A DNA stretch of 64,000 bases from Lithodes maja (GCA_037953745.1 JBAKBP010000208.1:248001-312000); one strand, 5' to 3'; shown: positions 1-10,275, counted from the stretch's first letter. Notes: generated from the sequence alone by a model not told the origin. Numbers and translations are program-made.

Positions 1-75
1 CTCGCCAGGTGCAAATGTTTTGTAATTTTAAAACAAATGGGGCTGAACATGAGGGAGAAGGGGTTCCAGAAAGAA
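1..75 (+). repeat. Family Q MITE fragment
   Basis: The window opens inside a fragment of the dispersed family Q. It has the CTCGCCAGG block and then the GGGCTGAACATGAGGGAGAA block that sits next to the right terminus of longer copies (39973-40278, 49300-49616). The middle of the element is missing, so this copy is internally deleted as well as cut by the window edge. Confidence 0.6.
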
Positions 76-208
76 AGGTGAAAATATACCATTAGGCTAA
101 TAGGGGAATGAAAGCAAAACGTACCGCAAACATACAGGATTGAATTGTATGATAGTTGGCAGACAAACCAATAACAATAAAGAATAATGAAGAACACGCA
201 TATGAGTT

Positions 209-400
209 TTAACCCTTGTCTGCGTTCTGGCTATTATTAGACGATTGTATTCAAATTAGGAAGGGTATGTGGCAGTCAAAGGTTATATTGAAATATTTCT
301 TACCCATTTAACTCACAGATCTGTCCTAAGCCGTATAAAATCGTCTAAGAATAGCCAAAAAGCAGTAAAGAAATGCGGCATCGCATCTTCACAGGGTTAA
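209..400. repeat. Family P palindromic MITE with TTAA ends
   Basis: The element starts TTAACCCTTG and ends CAGGGTTAA, so both ends carry TTAA. The arms form a long imperfect inverted repeat: ATTAGACGATTGTATTCAAA with GGAAGGG on the left and TCCTAAGCCGTATAAAATCG on the right. At least 15 relatives lie in this window. TTAA duplication with CCC-starting ends fits piggyBac-type non-autonomous elements, but no transposase is present, so that assignment is inference. Confidence 0.75.
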
Positions 401-522
401 CACTTATACGCAATTTCTCCATGTTTCATTAATCATATTGAAAATTGGTTGCTTCTACAGTCAGAATAAACTGTCAAAAACGCGTCATGGCTATCCAGGG
501 ATTAATACGAGAATAATTAACC

Positions 523-1655
523 AAATCTGGTTGAATGCTGTTATAGTCTGTTTATTATATGTTGGGCAGAAATCTGGTTGAATGCTGTTATAGTCTGTTT
601 ATTATATGTTGGGCAGAAATCTGGTTGAATGCTGTTATAGTCTGTTTATTATATGTTGGGCAGAAATCTGGTTGAATGCTGTTATAGTCTGTTTATTATA
701 TGTTGGACAGAAATCTGGTTGAATGCTGTTATAGTCTGTTTATTATATGTTGGGCAGAAATCTGGTTGAATGCTGTTATAGTCTGTTTATTATATGTTGG
801 GCAGAAATCTGGTTGAATGCTGTTATAGTCTGTTTATTATATGTTGGACAGAAATCTGGTTGAATGCTGTTATAGTCTGTTTATTATATGTTGGGCAGAA
901 ATCTGGTTGAATGCTGTTATAGTCTGTTTATTATATGTTGGGCAGAAATCTGGTTGAATGCTGTTATAGTCTGTTTATTATATGTTGGGCAGAAATCTGG
1001 TTGAATGCTGTTATAGTCTGTTTATTATATGTTGGACAGAAATCTGGTTGAATGCTGTTATAGTCTGTTTATTATATGTTGGGCAGAAATCTGGTTGAAT
1101 GCTGTTATAGTCTGTTTATTATATGTTGGGCAGAAATCTGGTTGAATGCTGTTATAGTCTGTTTATTATATGTTGGGCAGAAATCTGGTTGAATGCTGTT
1201 ATAGTCTGTTTATTATATGTTGGGCAGAAATCTGGTTGAATGCTGTTATAGTCTGTTTATTATATGTTGGGCAGAAATCTGGTTGAATGCTGTTATAGTC
1301 TGTTTATTATATGTTGGGCAGAAATCTGGTTGAATGCTGTTATAGTCTGTTTATTATATGTTGGGCAGAAATCTGGTTGAATGCTGTTATAGTCTGTTTA
1401 TTATATGTTGGGCAGAAATCTGGTTGAATGCTGTTATAGTCTGTTTATTATATGTTGGGCAGAAATCTGGTTGAATGCTGTTATAGTCTGTTTATTATAT
1501 GTTGGGCAGAAATCTGGTTGAATGCTGTTATAGTCTGTTTATTATATGTTGGGCAGAAATCTGGTTGAATGCTGTTATAGTCTGTTTATTATATGTTGGG
1601 CAGAAATCTGGTTGAATGCTGTTATAGTCTGTTTATTATATGTTGGACAGAAATC
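523..1655. repeat. 47-bp satellite array, about 24 units
   Basis: A 47-bp unit containing GGTTGAATGCTGTTATAGTC repeats head to tail with almost no divergence. The only recurrent variant is TTGGGCAG to TTGGACAG, seen in units 4, 7, 11 and the last. That is a weak higher-order pattern and suggests very recent expansion or homogenisation. No single-copy relative was seen elsewhere in the window. Confidence 0.95.
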
Positions 1656-1664
1656 GTAACCCAG

Positions 1665-1800
1665 AAAGGACTAGAGTAATCGAGCTAATCTTTCTACCAA
1701 AGAGGAAGACTTGGCCAGGGAATAGGTGTTGACATTGACAGCTCATTTGCTCTAGCCCTTTTTAAATTACAGAGGTTATAGGTTACGATCTCTGCCCAAC
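1665..1800. repeat. Family R fragment
   Basis: This contains the family R hallmarks: ACTAGAGTAATCGAGCTAA, then CTTTCTACC, CCAGGGAATA, GCTCTAGCCCTTTTT and AATTACAGAGGTTA. The same order appears at 16161, 23395, 24935, 26272, 27140, 27661 and 40620. No terminal repeats are recognisable in this copy. Confidence 0.55.
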
Positions 1801-1910
1801 CTAGAATGAACGGACTATAGTCAAGAATGAAAACAAACGCGCGTGAATGGTGATGCGTAGACAAATTAACTATCTGTACCGACGACTTAAATGTATATAT
1901 TCTAGCTATA

Positions 1911-1960
1911 CTTAACCTCAGTTGTATGTAAATTGCTAGAAACACTCATAAGAGACAGAC
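1911..1960 (+). repeat. 50-bp internal fragment of CR1 (LINE A/C) reverse transcriptase
   Basis: These 50 bases match LINE A positions 6726-6775 with one visible substitution. They correspond to the ISLTSVVCKMLE part of the reverse transcriptase domain. Neither side continues into LINE sequence. It is not a normal 5'-truncated copy because the LINE 3' end is absent; it looks like a captured filler fragment. Confidence 0.7.
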
Positions 1961-2420
1961 AAATCTTCTAAATATATCTAAAATAAATTCAACAAGACGT
2001 TGCCGGTATAGGAGTTATTTAAAAACAAACAAAATAAACTTAAAGGTGGGGGCTCATGGGTTGAGATAAACATGGAATGATAATCTCCAAGCTGTACATA
2101 ATTATCTTGCAAAATGCAATGGCACTGAAATAATTATTAAAAATGGTATGAAGGATTTTGTGGATCGTCTATATCGGGCATCATATTTATACAGAATTCG
2201 AGGATCAAGATGCTTTGTCCCTATTCTAATCATTACCTCTCCATTCCCTGAAGATGCAAGATGTTTACTTGTGAAACGTTGGATCCACCATGAATTTTGC
2301 TAACCTGTTGTACCTCATCTCTGAACCCCAGAGGAAAATTGTTAGAACTATTGAAAGCTGTAACAATAAAATCCTGAATGCTGAAACTGCTATTGCTTTT
2401 AACCTCGTCTGTTTAAAAGA
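1961..2420. other. Unassigned AT-rich stretch
   Basis: Around 2009-2031 there is a degraded family P right end (GACGTTGCCGGTATAGGAG). The rest, roughly 2040-2420, is moderately unique sequence without a long reading frame in either strand. I see no recognisable element in it. Confidence 0.4.
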
Positions 2421-2422
2421 GA

Positions 2423-2462
<40 letters not shown>

Positions 2463-2465
2463 CGG

Positions 2466-2555
<90 letters not shown>

Positions 2556-2564
2556 TGTATATAG
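2423..2564. repeat. (TA)n microsatellite
   Basis: About 140 bp of almost pure TA dinucleotides, interrupted by a TAATACGGTA block. It directly precedes the tRNA-like segment at 2570. Confidence 0.9.
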
Positions 2565-2569
2565 GAGAG

Positions 2570-2640
2570 GTGTGGTGGAGTGGTCATGCTACTGGATTAG
2601 TAATCCAATGGACCCGGGTTCAAATCCCGATATGTCAATG
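2570..2640 (+). repeat. tRNA-like SINE head
   Basis: An A-box-like TGGTGGAGTGG is followed 30-40 bases later by a B-box GGTTCAAATCC, the two internal RNA polymerase III promoter elements of tRNA genes. An anticodon-stem-like GGATTAGTAATCC lies between them. The acceptor stem does not pair well and sequence runs on past the B box, so a tRNA-derived SINE or tRNA pseudogene is more likely than a working tRNA gene. Confidence 0.6.
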
Positions 2641-3055
2641 GGAAGATATTATAGGGATTGAATTTGTGCTGTACCTAGTATCAGTCCATTACCACAAAGC
2701 CCACCGAAATGCCAAAAAAATACCCTCATTGTTCCCTGATTAAATAACGCTGTATGAATATTCCCATATTCAAAATATGTTACAGGGGGACAATGCCTAG
2801 TGAGTTCACTGCTCAATAGGTGGCATTCTGAGAGTGAGGGTCTGAGTCTGGAGGGTGAGACAGTGAAGTACTTGAGCGAAGCAACCAGCCACTTCAGAGA
2901 TGGAGCTGCTTCGAGCCATGATGGATGCTTCACATGTCTCACTCCCCAGACTGGAACAAGACCTCACGGGCTTCACCGTGTTGATCGGTGGAATGTACAG
3001 GCTCTCAGCCTATGCCCGAGAGGGAGTAGTTGGAATATAGAAAAAAGAAAAAAAA
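2641..3055. other. Unassigned stretch downstream of tRNA-like head
   Basis: Mixed-composition sequence with short open frames on both strands (2649-2942 -, 2800-3123 +). Neither resembles a known protein. It could be the body of the SINE that begins at 2570, or host sequence; I cannot separate these. Confidence 0.35.
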
Positions 3056-3063
3056 ATATACCG

Positions 3064-3065
<2 letters not shown>

Positions 3066-3109
<44 letters not shown>

Positions 3110-3180
3110 ATTTCATTAATTGAGTTTAGGAGTAAAGTCGGTTGGTGGAGGTAACATTATTATATATATATATATATAAA
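3066..3180 (+). repeat. (TA)n tracts flanking a family X SINE 3' fragment
   Basis: TA runs at about 3066-3105 and 3160-3178 surround a segment with TTGATTTCATTAATTGAG and GTCGGTTGGTGGAGGTAACA. This is the same 3' body as the tRNA-like SINE copies at 49706-49815 (minus) and 55358-55475 (plus). Confidence 0.55.
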
Positions 3181-3246
3181 ACCAGGATAAGTGCTAGATT
3201 CATGACAAGGATACACATAAAAGAATGTGAGACAGAATGTAAGCAG

Positions 3247-3258
3247 AGAGAGAAAGAG

Positions 3259-3315
<57 letters not shown>
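3247..3315. repeat. (GA)n microsatellite
   Basis: A purine-only GA tract with a few interruptions. The antisense frames that cross it (serine/leucine repeats) are low-complexity artefacts. Confidence 0.9.
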
Positions 3316-3317
<2 letters not shown>

Positions 3318-3419
3318 GAGAGTGAATGAGAGAGGACGAACGTAATCTGATATTGGGAAGTCTCGAACCAGGATTATATTTGGACAGAGAGAGAGAGAGA
3401 TTGCCTGAGTGAGGACGGC

Positions 3420-4090
3420 AGGAAGGCAGACAGGTAGACAACAATCGAGACAGTTAAAGGTAGGCACAGAGAGAGAGAGAGAGACGGACAGGTAGACATG
3501 TAAGCAAACAGATAGGTAAGTAAAAGTGGGCAAGAAGATAGGTAAGGCAGGTAAAGGTAGGCAGTGAGAGAGAAAGGTAAAGGTAGGCAGGCAGAGAGAC
3601 AGGTAAAGGTAGGCAGAGAGAAAGGCAAGTAAAGGTAGGCAGAGAGACAGGTAAAGGTAGGCAGAGAGAGAGGCAGCTAAAGGAAGGCAGAGAGAGAGGC
3701 AGGTAAAGGTAGGCAGGCAGAGAGACGGTAAAGGTAGGCAGAGAGAGAGGAGTACAAAGGAGTACAAAGGAAATCAAGCAACAACAGATCTAGTGACCCT
3801 TCTAGGTTGCTTGTCCTCCAAAACACTGAGGATCAAGGGTCCAAACAGTGGTTTAGAGTGGGTAAGGGAACATTGGAAAGGGAATTACTGCCCTGGAACT
3901 AATGTCCGTGGCAGGATTAGGAAGTTAGTAGAGGACAGATGGGTTAGTAACTGAAACAGATGGGTTAGTAACTGAGGCAAGTAAAGGTAGGCAGGCAGAG
4001 AGAGGCACCTAACGGAAGGCAGAGAGAGAGGCAGGTAAAGGTAGGCAGGCAAAGAGATGGTAAAGGTAGGCAGAGAGAGAGGCAGTTTGC
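3420..4090. repeat. GGTAAAGGTAGGCAG minisatellite, split by a LINE tail
   Basis: Imperfect repeats of about 20-30 bp built on GTAAAGGTAGGCAGAGAGAG run from about 3420 to 3750 and resume at about 3976-4086. The interval 3752-3975 between them is a truncated LINE 3' end, so the LINE inserted into an existing minisatellite or the array grew on both sides of it. Confidence 0.8.
3752..3975 (-). mobile_element. 5'-truncated CR1 (LINE A/C family) 3' UTR copy
   Basis: On the minus strand this reads the same 3' UTR as LINE C (32479-32687) and LINE A (8425-8630), ending in the family tail, seen on + as GAGTACAAAGGAGTACAAAG. Only about 200 bp of UTR was copied; no coding sequence is included. A 22-bp stretch (CAGATGGGTTAGTAACTG) is duplicated at its right edge. 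This is a typical short dead-on-arrival CR1 insertion. Confidence 0.85.
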
Positions 4091-4194
4091 CGCACATATT
4101 CTATTCTGTTGGGGTTGTGATTTGGCAGCGCTTCACCAACTTCCCTTATTCCACCTCGCTATCTATCAACATACATATCTAAATCCCTCCCTGC

Positions 4195-4381
4195 CTACTT
4201 ACCTCCCTCCCTACCTACCTACCTACCTACCTAGCCATCCCCCTACCCACACCTCCCGTTCCCCTCAAAAGGCAATACGGGAGCGTGTTGTTAACATGTC
4301 TAATATTTGTATCCAGTTTCTTATCCCACCCTAGTTCCTCCCCTATAGAGTTGGACCCAATTTTCTCCTCCCCCCCCCCCC

Positions 4382-4417
<36 letters not shown>

Positions 4418-4433
4418 CTCTCTCTCTCTCCCT
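4195..4433. repeat. Microsatellite cluster: (CCTA)n, poly-C, (AC)n, (TC)n
   Basis: ACCT repeats lie at 4205-4235, a C run at about 4371-4382, AC repeats to about 4414 and CT repeats to 4433. The stretch between 4240 and 4370 holds nothing recognisable. The cluster directly abuts the 5' break of LINE A. Confidence 0.85.
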
Positions 4434-4456
4434 CTCGTGCATAAAAAACAAAATTC

Positions 4457-5040
4457 AATGTCAAACAGATTTGAGATCTTGGTAGAGATGGAAGACGAAC
4501 CAGAAAAGACCAGGATCGTTGGGGATTCCATCCTACGAGTACAGGTCATAGAGTTCTGCGACAGAGTCCCAAATCGACGAAAGATATTTTGCATCCCAGG
4601 AGCTGGACTGGACGACATTGTGGAAGCCTTCGAAAATACCACAAACGAAAATACCCTTTTTGTCATCCATGCTGGTTCAAATGACATCATGCGCACCAGA
4701 TCCGAAGAGCTGATGGAGAAATATCGCAAGACGATCCAGCACTACAAAAACAAGTCATGGAATATCATCATCTCAGGCATTCTCCCCAAGATCGATGCGC
4801 CTGGCAAATTCTACGACAAGGCTTTCAGCACAACCAGCCGACTAAAATCTTTGTGACTGAAGGAAGAAGTTGAATTCATCAACCTCTTGGATTATTTCTA
4901 TAACCAGCCTACTCTGTTCTGCAAGGTGGCACTCATCTAAATCCTGTGGGTTCAGCACGCATGGGTCGTCTCCTACAAGAAGCAGTCCGCAGCCATGGAT
5001 CAAAAAACGCCATTCGAAAAGAAGAAGCAGCAGTGACATA
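4457..5040 (+). pseudogene. LINE A ORF1 remnant, SGNH-esterase part
   Basis: An open stretch to 4856 retains VGDSILR (nucleophile block) and HAGSND (oxyanion block), followed after stop codons by remains of the C-terminal catalytic DGTH region around 4925-4950. These match residues about 180-370 of LINE C ORF1. Esterase-type ORF1 proteins are known in CR1 elements; the role in retrotransposition is not settled. The N-terminal zinc motif and coiled coil are absent by truncation, so this is a fossil. Confidence 0.85.
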
Positions 5041-5125
5041 AATCATCCAACGCCAAGCAAAAAACAGAGGCAACCGAGGACCGCCAGCGATGAGGACCGA
5101 GGACAGCGAGGACCAAGGACAGCCA

Positions 5126-8100
5126 TGAACATAAATGTACATCCGACCAGAACCAAACATTTTATTAAAGAGTGTTCCGTGAGTCCTAAAAATACAAATT
5201 TAAAGGTTTTCTATGCAAACGCTTGTAACATAGGCAGTAAATTTTCAGATTAAGAGGAACTAGTGTTTACAGAAAATTATGACGTGATTGGCATAACAGA
5301 ATCTTGGCTCAATGTAGAAGACAGAGACTTTTTATCAGAGTATTCATTTCCCGGTTATGTAATGTTTGAGAAAAGCCGAATAAATAAAAATGGTGGTGGC
5401 GTTTTACTTTTTATCAAAGAAAGTCTTAACCCGACCCTCTTGTCAAAGCCTCATATTGTGAACGTCGACACATCTTTTGTGCTAATAAAGAATAATAAAG
5501 GTACAAAAATAATACTTGCGTTAATATACAGACCTCAAGCTTAATCAGTGCAAACTGACCGAGAAATTTACGAACAAATTGCAGATGTAAGTAACTCACA
5601 AGATGCCGTAATTTTTGGCGACTTTAATTTACCTGTGACCAAGTCGGGTGATACTCTTACTTCACACTCCGGACATGACTTGTATGCGAACTTGCAAGAG
5701 AGTTTGCTCTATCAATTTTTTCGATCGCCGACCCGTGGTAATAACATTCTTGACCTTGTACTTGCAACAAAAGACGAATTAATAGAGAATTTGAATGTTA
5801 GTGATGAATACAGTAACAGCGACCATCGTACGATAACTTTCAGTTTAAAGTTTACTAGTAATGAACCGAATAGCAACATCGAAAAAGTTCCTAATTTCAA
5901 AAAGCAAACTTCCTTAAACTTAGAGCTATATTTAAAGAAACTGACTGGAGCTTTCTAATTAACAATAACGACATAAATAAAGTACATCTTGGGAATTAGT
6001 TGCAACCACTTACCTAAAAGCAGTGCAAGACTGCATACCATCGAAAATACGGCGTACAGGCCATAATGATAAGCCCAAATGGTAGAATAAAGCGATTTCA
6101 GACTGTTTGCTTGCTAAAAAGATTGCTAATGATAGATTAAAATCCTTACAAAATGACGAAGAACGGGTGAAATTTGTAGAACTACGACGCAATGCCAAAA
6201 AGTTAATTAAGCAAAGTAAAAAGACCCTGGAGCTACATGTTGCGAATCAAAGTAAAACAAACCCGAAAGAATTCTATAGTTATATTAGAAAGAACAAAGT
6301 AGTTACATCAACTGTTGGGCCGTTAGTTGATGAAATTGGAGAATACACCAACGACGAAGTACAAGTGAGTAATGCCCTCAATACCTTCTTTGCATCAGTT
6401 TTTACAACAGAAGACCTCAGTGATATTCCTACAGCATCGCCGATTCAAATTGATAATTCTGATGTTCTAAGCAATATCACCGTATTACAGAGAGAGAAGT
6501 ATTGAAATGTTCATATAAACTCAAGGTAAATAAAATGCCTGGACCTGATACAATCTCACCTAGAGTTCTAAAGGAAGGTAAGGATGAGCTCTCCAAACCA
6601 CTGACATTGCTATTCAATAAATCCTTGCAGTCTGGAACTATGCCTGATCAGTGGAAGCTAGCCAACGTAACACCGATATTAAAAACAGGCAGCAAAACAC
6701 TACCCAGTAACTATTGTCCAATTAGCTTAACCTCAGTTGTATGTAAAATGCTAGAAACACTCATAAGAGACAGACTCGTAAATCACTTAGAGGAAAATAA
6801 CATACTTAAAGATACTCAACACGGCTTTCTTTCGTAACAAACTTTCCTGCTTAACAAACCTCTTGAACTCCTTCCACGATATCCTGAACCTCTATGATGA
6901 GAGTAAAGCTCTAGATATTATATACCTTGATTTCCAAAAGGCCTTCGACAAAGTTCCCCACAAACGTTTACTGCTAAAACTAAAAGCGCATGGAATACAA
7001 GACGGTGTGCTAAAATGGATAGAAAATTGGCTCAGCGACATAAAGCAAATAATATTCATAAACGGTAAGGTATCTAGATGGACCAATGTAAGTAGCGGGG
7101 TACCCCAGGGATCGGTACTAAGACCAATTCTCTTTCTAATTTGCATCAACAACATAGATGAGGGTCTCACCTGTACAATCTCAAAGTTTGCTGACGATAC
7201 ACAAATTGCAAATAGCGTACTCTCAAAAGAACATGTTGACAATATGCAACACAATCTAGATAAGTTGTCATGTTGGGCCCTAATTTGGCAAATAAGTTTC
7301 AATGCGGATAAGTTTAAAGTATTACATATCGGAAACCAAAATGAGAAAGCAACCTACTCGATGAATGGCACTCAGCTTAATATTGTAGACAGAGAAACCG
7401 ATCTGAGAGTAACAATATCGAGTAACCTAAAACCGAGTCAATAATGTTCAGAAGTTGTTAAGAAGGCAAACAAAATAATTGGCTTTATAGGCAGGTCATT
7501 TGAGCATAAATCCAAAGAAGTTATCCTAACTCTGTACAATTCCTTAGTCCGCCCTCTTCTGGAATACTGCGTTCAATCCTGGTGCCCTTATTACCAAAAA
7601 GATATAGACAAGCTAGAACGAGTTCAACGTAGAGTTACCAAAATGATACCTAGCCTAAAGAACAAACCATACGAGGAGCAGCGTCTTAGAGAATTAAATT
7701 TATTTCCTTTAACTCAGCGCAGATTAAAAGGCGACTTAATTCAAGTGTTCAAAATCATCAAAAGGCATCGACAATATGAACGGTAGTAAGTACTTTACTA
7801 TCGACCAATATAATTACACGCGGGAAAACGGTTGCCAAATTATTGTTAAATCTTTTCTATCTATCTATCTATATGCTCAGGCCCAATCCCCAGTTTGGGG
7901 GTAGCCGACTCAAGACAGAGCAACAACAGGGAAAACACAAAAACAACATAAAACAACAAATAAACACAGATAAAAAGCACAAACTCACACACATCCAGGT
8001 TACCCAGGAGAAGACCCAGAGACCAGGGTCACCAAGGTCGGTCCAGTACTCCCCCGGCCCCCGACCACCCGGAGAGGTTCCGATCTCGGCAGGCAGACAT

Positions 8101-8310
8101 GCAGCGGAGCCAAAGCCACAAGCCCTCCCACCACTTTAAAAATAATCTTTTAACTCACACAAATCTAAGAATTTCTTCTTCAACCGAGTTGTCAATTTAT
8201 GGAATGGGCTTCCACGATACATTATACACTGCAGCACCATTGATTCCTTTAAACTTCGCCTAGACAAATATCTTGCATCAAACCCGCGACTGACTGCGTT
8301 TGTAAATGAC
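5126..8310 (+). pseudogene. LINE A ORF2 remnant (endonuclease + reverse transcriptase)
   Basis: The ATG at 5126 corresponds to the LINE C ORF2 start. Readable pieces include the endonuclease signatures ITESW (about 5297-5311), GDFN (about 5617-5630) and SDHR (about 5815-5830), then the RT blocks PGPDTISPRVL (about 6538-6570), YLDFQKAFDKVPHK, SGVPQGSV and KFADDTQ (about 7180-7205). Stops or frameshifts occur near 5253, 5542, 5958, 6505, 6837, 7443 and 7780. The SDHR change replaces the usual SDHH/SDHN residue. The C-terminal part is split by the SINE at 7857-8143. Confidence 0.88.
7857..8143 (-). mobile_element. Family U SINE, full insertion with target duplication
   Basis: This 287-bp insert interrupts the LINE A ORF2 end. 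Flanking AATCTTTT occurs at 7849-7856 and 8144-8151, a target-site duplication; LINE C has one copy of the site. On the minus strand the element starts near TGGTGGGAGGGCTTGTGG, contains CCGAGATCGGAACCTCTCC and TCTTGAGTCGGCTACCCCC, and ends in a (TAGA)n tail. I see no clear A/B boxes, so it may be a LINE-derived short element rather than a tRNA SINE. Relatives lie at 16642, 24848, 38160 and 42990. Confidence 0.82.
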
Positions 8311-8646
8311 AAACATTATTTTATTCCCCCTTCAAATTCATCAAGGATTATTGCGTATATACGTATATTACTAAGACGTTACTCTCTTTTTACCAGACAT
8401 ACAAAAGATCACTTATAACTGTGTTATGTTACTAATCCATCTGTCCCGTACTAACTTCCTAATCTTGCCACGGACATTAGTTCCAGGGCAGTAGTTCCCT
8501 TTCCAATGTTCCCTTACCCTCTCTAAACCACTGTTTGGACACTTGACCCTCAGTGTTTTGAAGGACAAGCAGCCTGGAAGGGTCACTAGACATGTCGTTG
8601 CTTGATTTCCTTTGTACTCCTTTGTACTCTCTCTTTCTCCAAATAA

Positions 8647-9076
8647 TTAACCCTTGTCGAGCGGGGGGTTTTGGGCTTATTTGGGCATATTCAGGCCCTC
8701 CTGAATGATAAATCAAGTATCTGCATGAAAAGAAATTTATTCAGCAAAAAACTAGGCGTTAAAAGCTTCAAAATGAGACCAGAACGAGCAATGTAGCACT
8801 CGTGGTTCTCATATAGTGATACCAGTAACATCGGAGTTTAGCGTATAGCGGCATATTTTTCCCAGCTATGCTCACTACTGGCTACACTGCCGGCCTCTCA
8901 AGAACACAGGGAACATGAGTTAATGGGAGGCGGTAAGCTCTGGGAGTCGGCTGTCTGGCCCGCTGCGCTCCTGGCCATTTGCACTCGATTTTATCCCCTT
9001 AAAAACCTTAATAATGCTCCTAACTTGCTGCAAATTGGAGGCGGACTTAAGTCCACCACCGCTCTTTAATGGTTAA
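8647..9076. repeat. 430-bp TTAA-flanked element with inverted ends
   Basis: Left end TTAACCCTTGTCGAGCGG; the right end read on the opposite strand is TTAACCATTAAAGAGCGG. Both share TTAACC, a TT and GAGCGG. The interior is non-palindromic and has no coding frame. This is a third TTAA-type family besides P and Q, seen once in the window. Bases 9077-9275 that follow hold nothing recognisable. Confidence 0.6.
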
Positions 9077-9275
9077 GAGCTTGTCTCACTTTCACTGTCA
9101 ACTCTGTCGCACCGAAATATGATAAAACCTTACAACTCTGCGAGGAGAAACTATAATTGTGTTCTGTAATTGCGAGAGGTTCCAGAATGCTTTGTGGCTG
9201 TTTAGGAGAGCACTAAAGTTGAAATATTTTGTTGTCTGGTGTGTGTTCGCTTATGCTTGTGTCTGTCTGTGTGTG

Positions 9276-9543
9276 TGTTTCTGCAAAATGTAATCCTTTA
9301 GCAGCTAATTTCTCGATACTTAATGGCGGTTCGTTCGTGGCCACCCCTTCGGGGATCACGGCGTCGGGGTAAAGATAGAATAGATAGATAGATTAATGGC
9401 AAAATATGAAACCACTATATGTCTCTGCATCATATTAACACTAAATGTTTATGATTAGCACCAAATTTTACTACAAAATCTTCAAAATATCCGAAAAATC
9501 TTGATGGGAACTTTGCAATTTACCGTCAGTTGAAAAGAAACAG
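9276..9543. repeat. Family W MITE, interrupted
   Basis: The interior holds GCAGCTAATTTCTCGATACT and TGTCTCTGCATCATATTAA, and the right end is GCAATTTACCGTCAGTTGAA. The left end of another copy (17071) is TTTCATTTCATCTGACGGTA, the inverse of this right end, so W has terminal inverted repeats. The left end of this copy is eroded. A family V fragment splits it at 9327-9392. Confidence 0.65.
9327..9392 (+). mobile_element. Family V retroposon 3' fragment with (TAGA) tail
   Basis: A 66-bp insert (TTCGTGGCCACCCCTTCGGG core, TAGATAGATAGAT tail) is flanked by TTAATGG at 9320-9326 and 9393-9399. The uninterrupted W sequence at 16368 has a single TTAATGG, confirming insertion. Related fragments lie at 26507-26580 and 46495-46560. 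It is probably the extreme 3' end of a LINE. Confidence 0.75.
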
Positions 9544-9560
9544 GGTATAGTACTTTCATA

Positions 9561-9591
<31 letters not shown>

Positions 9592-9716
9592 TCTCTCTCT
9601 AAGCAAGACGTTCCGTAGTAATTCTCGGACGGTGGTGTGTAGTAATTGCTCCACTCTTATTTAATACTGTTATACTCTTCTCTCTCTCTCTCTGTCTCTC
9701 TCTCTTTGACGTGCTT
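9561..9716. repeat. Interrupted (CT)n microsatellites
   Basis: CT tracts at about 9561-9600 and 9678-9706, separated by unremarkable sequence. Confidence 0.85.
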
Positions 9717-9850
9717 TGCTGGCATTGCCTTCCATTTAGTAGCACATTCTATGATACAATAAAGTTCGGACTGCCTTATGGGGTCTGAAAGGTCTGTGCA
9801 GTCTGTGTATCCATGTAAGTAACTATGGAACTCTCTACTCTTATCTACCT

Positions 9851-9851
<1 letters not shown>

Positions 9852-9896
<45 letters not shown>

Positions 9897-9966
9897 GGGG
9901 GGGGGGGGGGGGGGGTGCAGTAATTATTTCCATTTATTACCCCCCCCCCCCCCACCCCCACCCCCA
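9852..9966. repeat. (CT)n followed by 21-base G run and C run
   Basis: CT repeats at 9852-9894 are followed by an uninterrupted run of G at 9895-9915, a 25-base spacer and a C-rich run at 9941-9966. The G and C runs are complementary and could form a hairpin or G-quadruplex. Homopolymer length is also where assembly error is most likely. Confidence 0.85.
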
Positions 9967-9989
9967 AACCAGGGAACTTAACACTATGG

Positions 9990-10275
9990 ACCGAAGGGGG
10001 ATTTTTTTTTCCTGTTTGGCTCCATTATTTTGGAGATTTTAAGACGTTTCACTCAATTAGCCTAGATATAATACGACTCCTCAGTCCTCACCCCATTCAG
10101 GTGTCGATTATTTTCTAACCGATATCGAGCCAATAACTTAAAAGGTCGGGCATTTTTTGTCTATCGAATAATGTACAAATTCAGCTTGAAGGGAGGTACT
10201 GCAGGGGTGGGCATTCTTATAGTTTTAAGGAAGTCTGGGAAGGTTTTTTTGTTAGCCTAGGGGACAAACTAAAAT
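9990..10275 (-). repeat. Family Q MITE, degraded
   Basis: On + it shows GATTTTAAGACGTTTCACTC, CAGGTGTCGATTATTTTCTA, GATATCGAGCC and a terminal part GTTAGCCTAGGGGACAAACT. The order matches the reverse complement of intact Q copies. Ends are worn. Confidence 0.6.

Larger units (their letters stand above)
4455..8640 (+). mobile_element. LINE A: decayed CR1 retrotransposon, 5'-truncated
   Basis: Same family as the intact LINE C. Similarity begins inside ORF1 at the segment MSNRFEIL (4457) and runs through ORF2 and the 3' UTR to the CTTTGTACTCC tail at about 8605-8635. The first half of ORF1 and any 5' UTR are missing, as expected for incomplete reverse transcription. Frameshifts and stops break both ORFs. 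About 100 extra bases (8321-8425) lie in the 3' UTR compared with LINE C, and a SINE has landed at 7857-8143. CR1 elements copy themselves by target-primed reverse transcription; this copy cannot encode that machinery. Confidence 0.9.

Noticed and set aside
523..1655. CRISPR-like regular repeats
   Set aside because: Units are contiguous with no unique spacers, and the genome is eukaryotic; these are satellites. The same applies to 17139, 19165 and 54433.
2570..2640. Functional tRNA gene
   Set aside because: A and B boxes are present but the acceptor stem does not pair and the sequence continues beyond; treated as tRNA-derived. Same for 40360, 51880 and 56680.
3126..3777. Long leucine/serine-rich frames of up to 213 codons
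   Set aside because: They read the purine-rich minisatellite and (GA)n tract backwards; three overlapping frames are equally open, as expected for low-complexity sequence.
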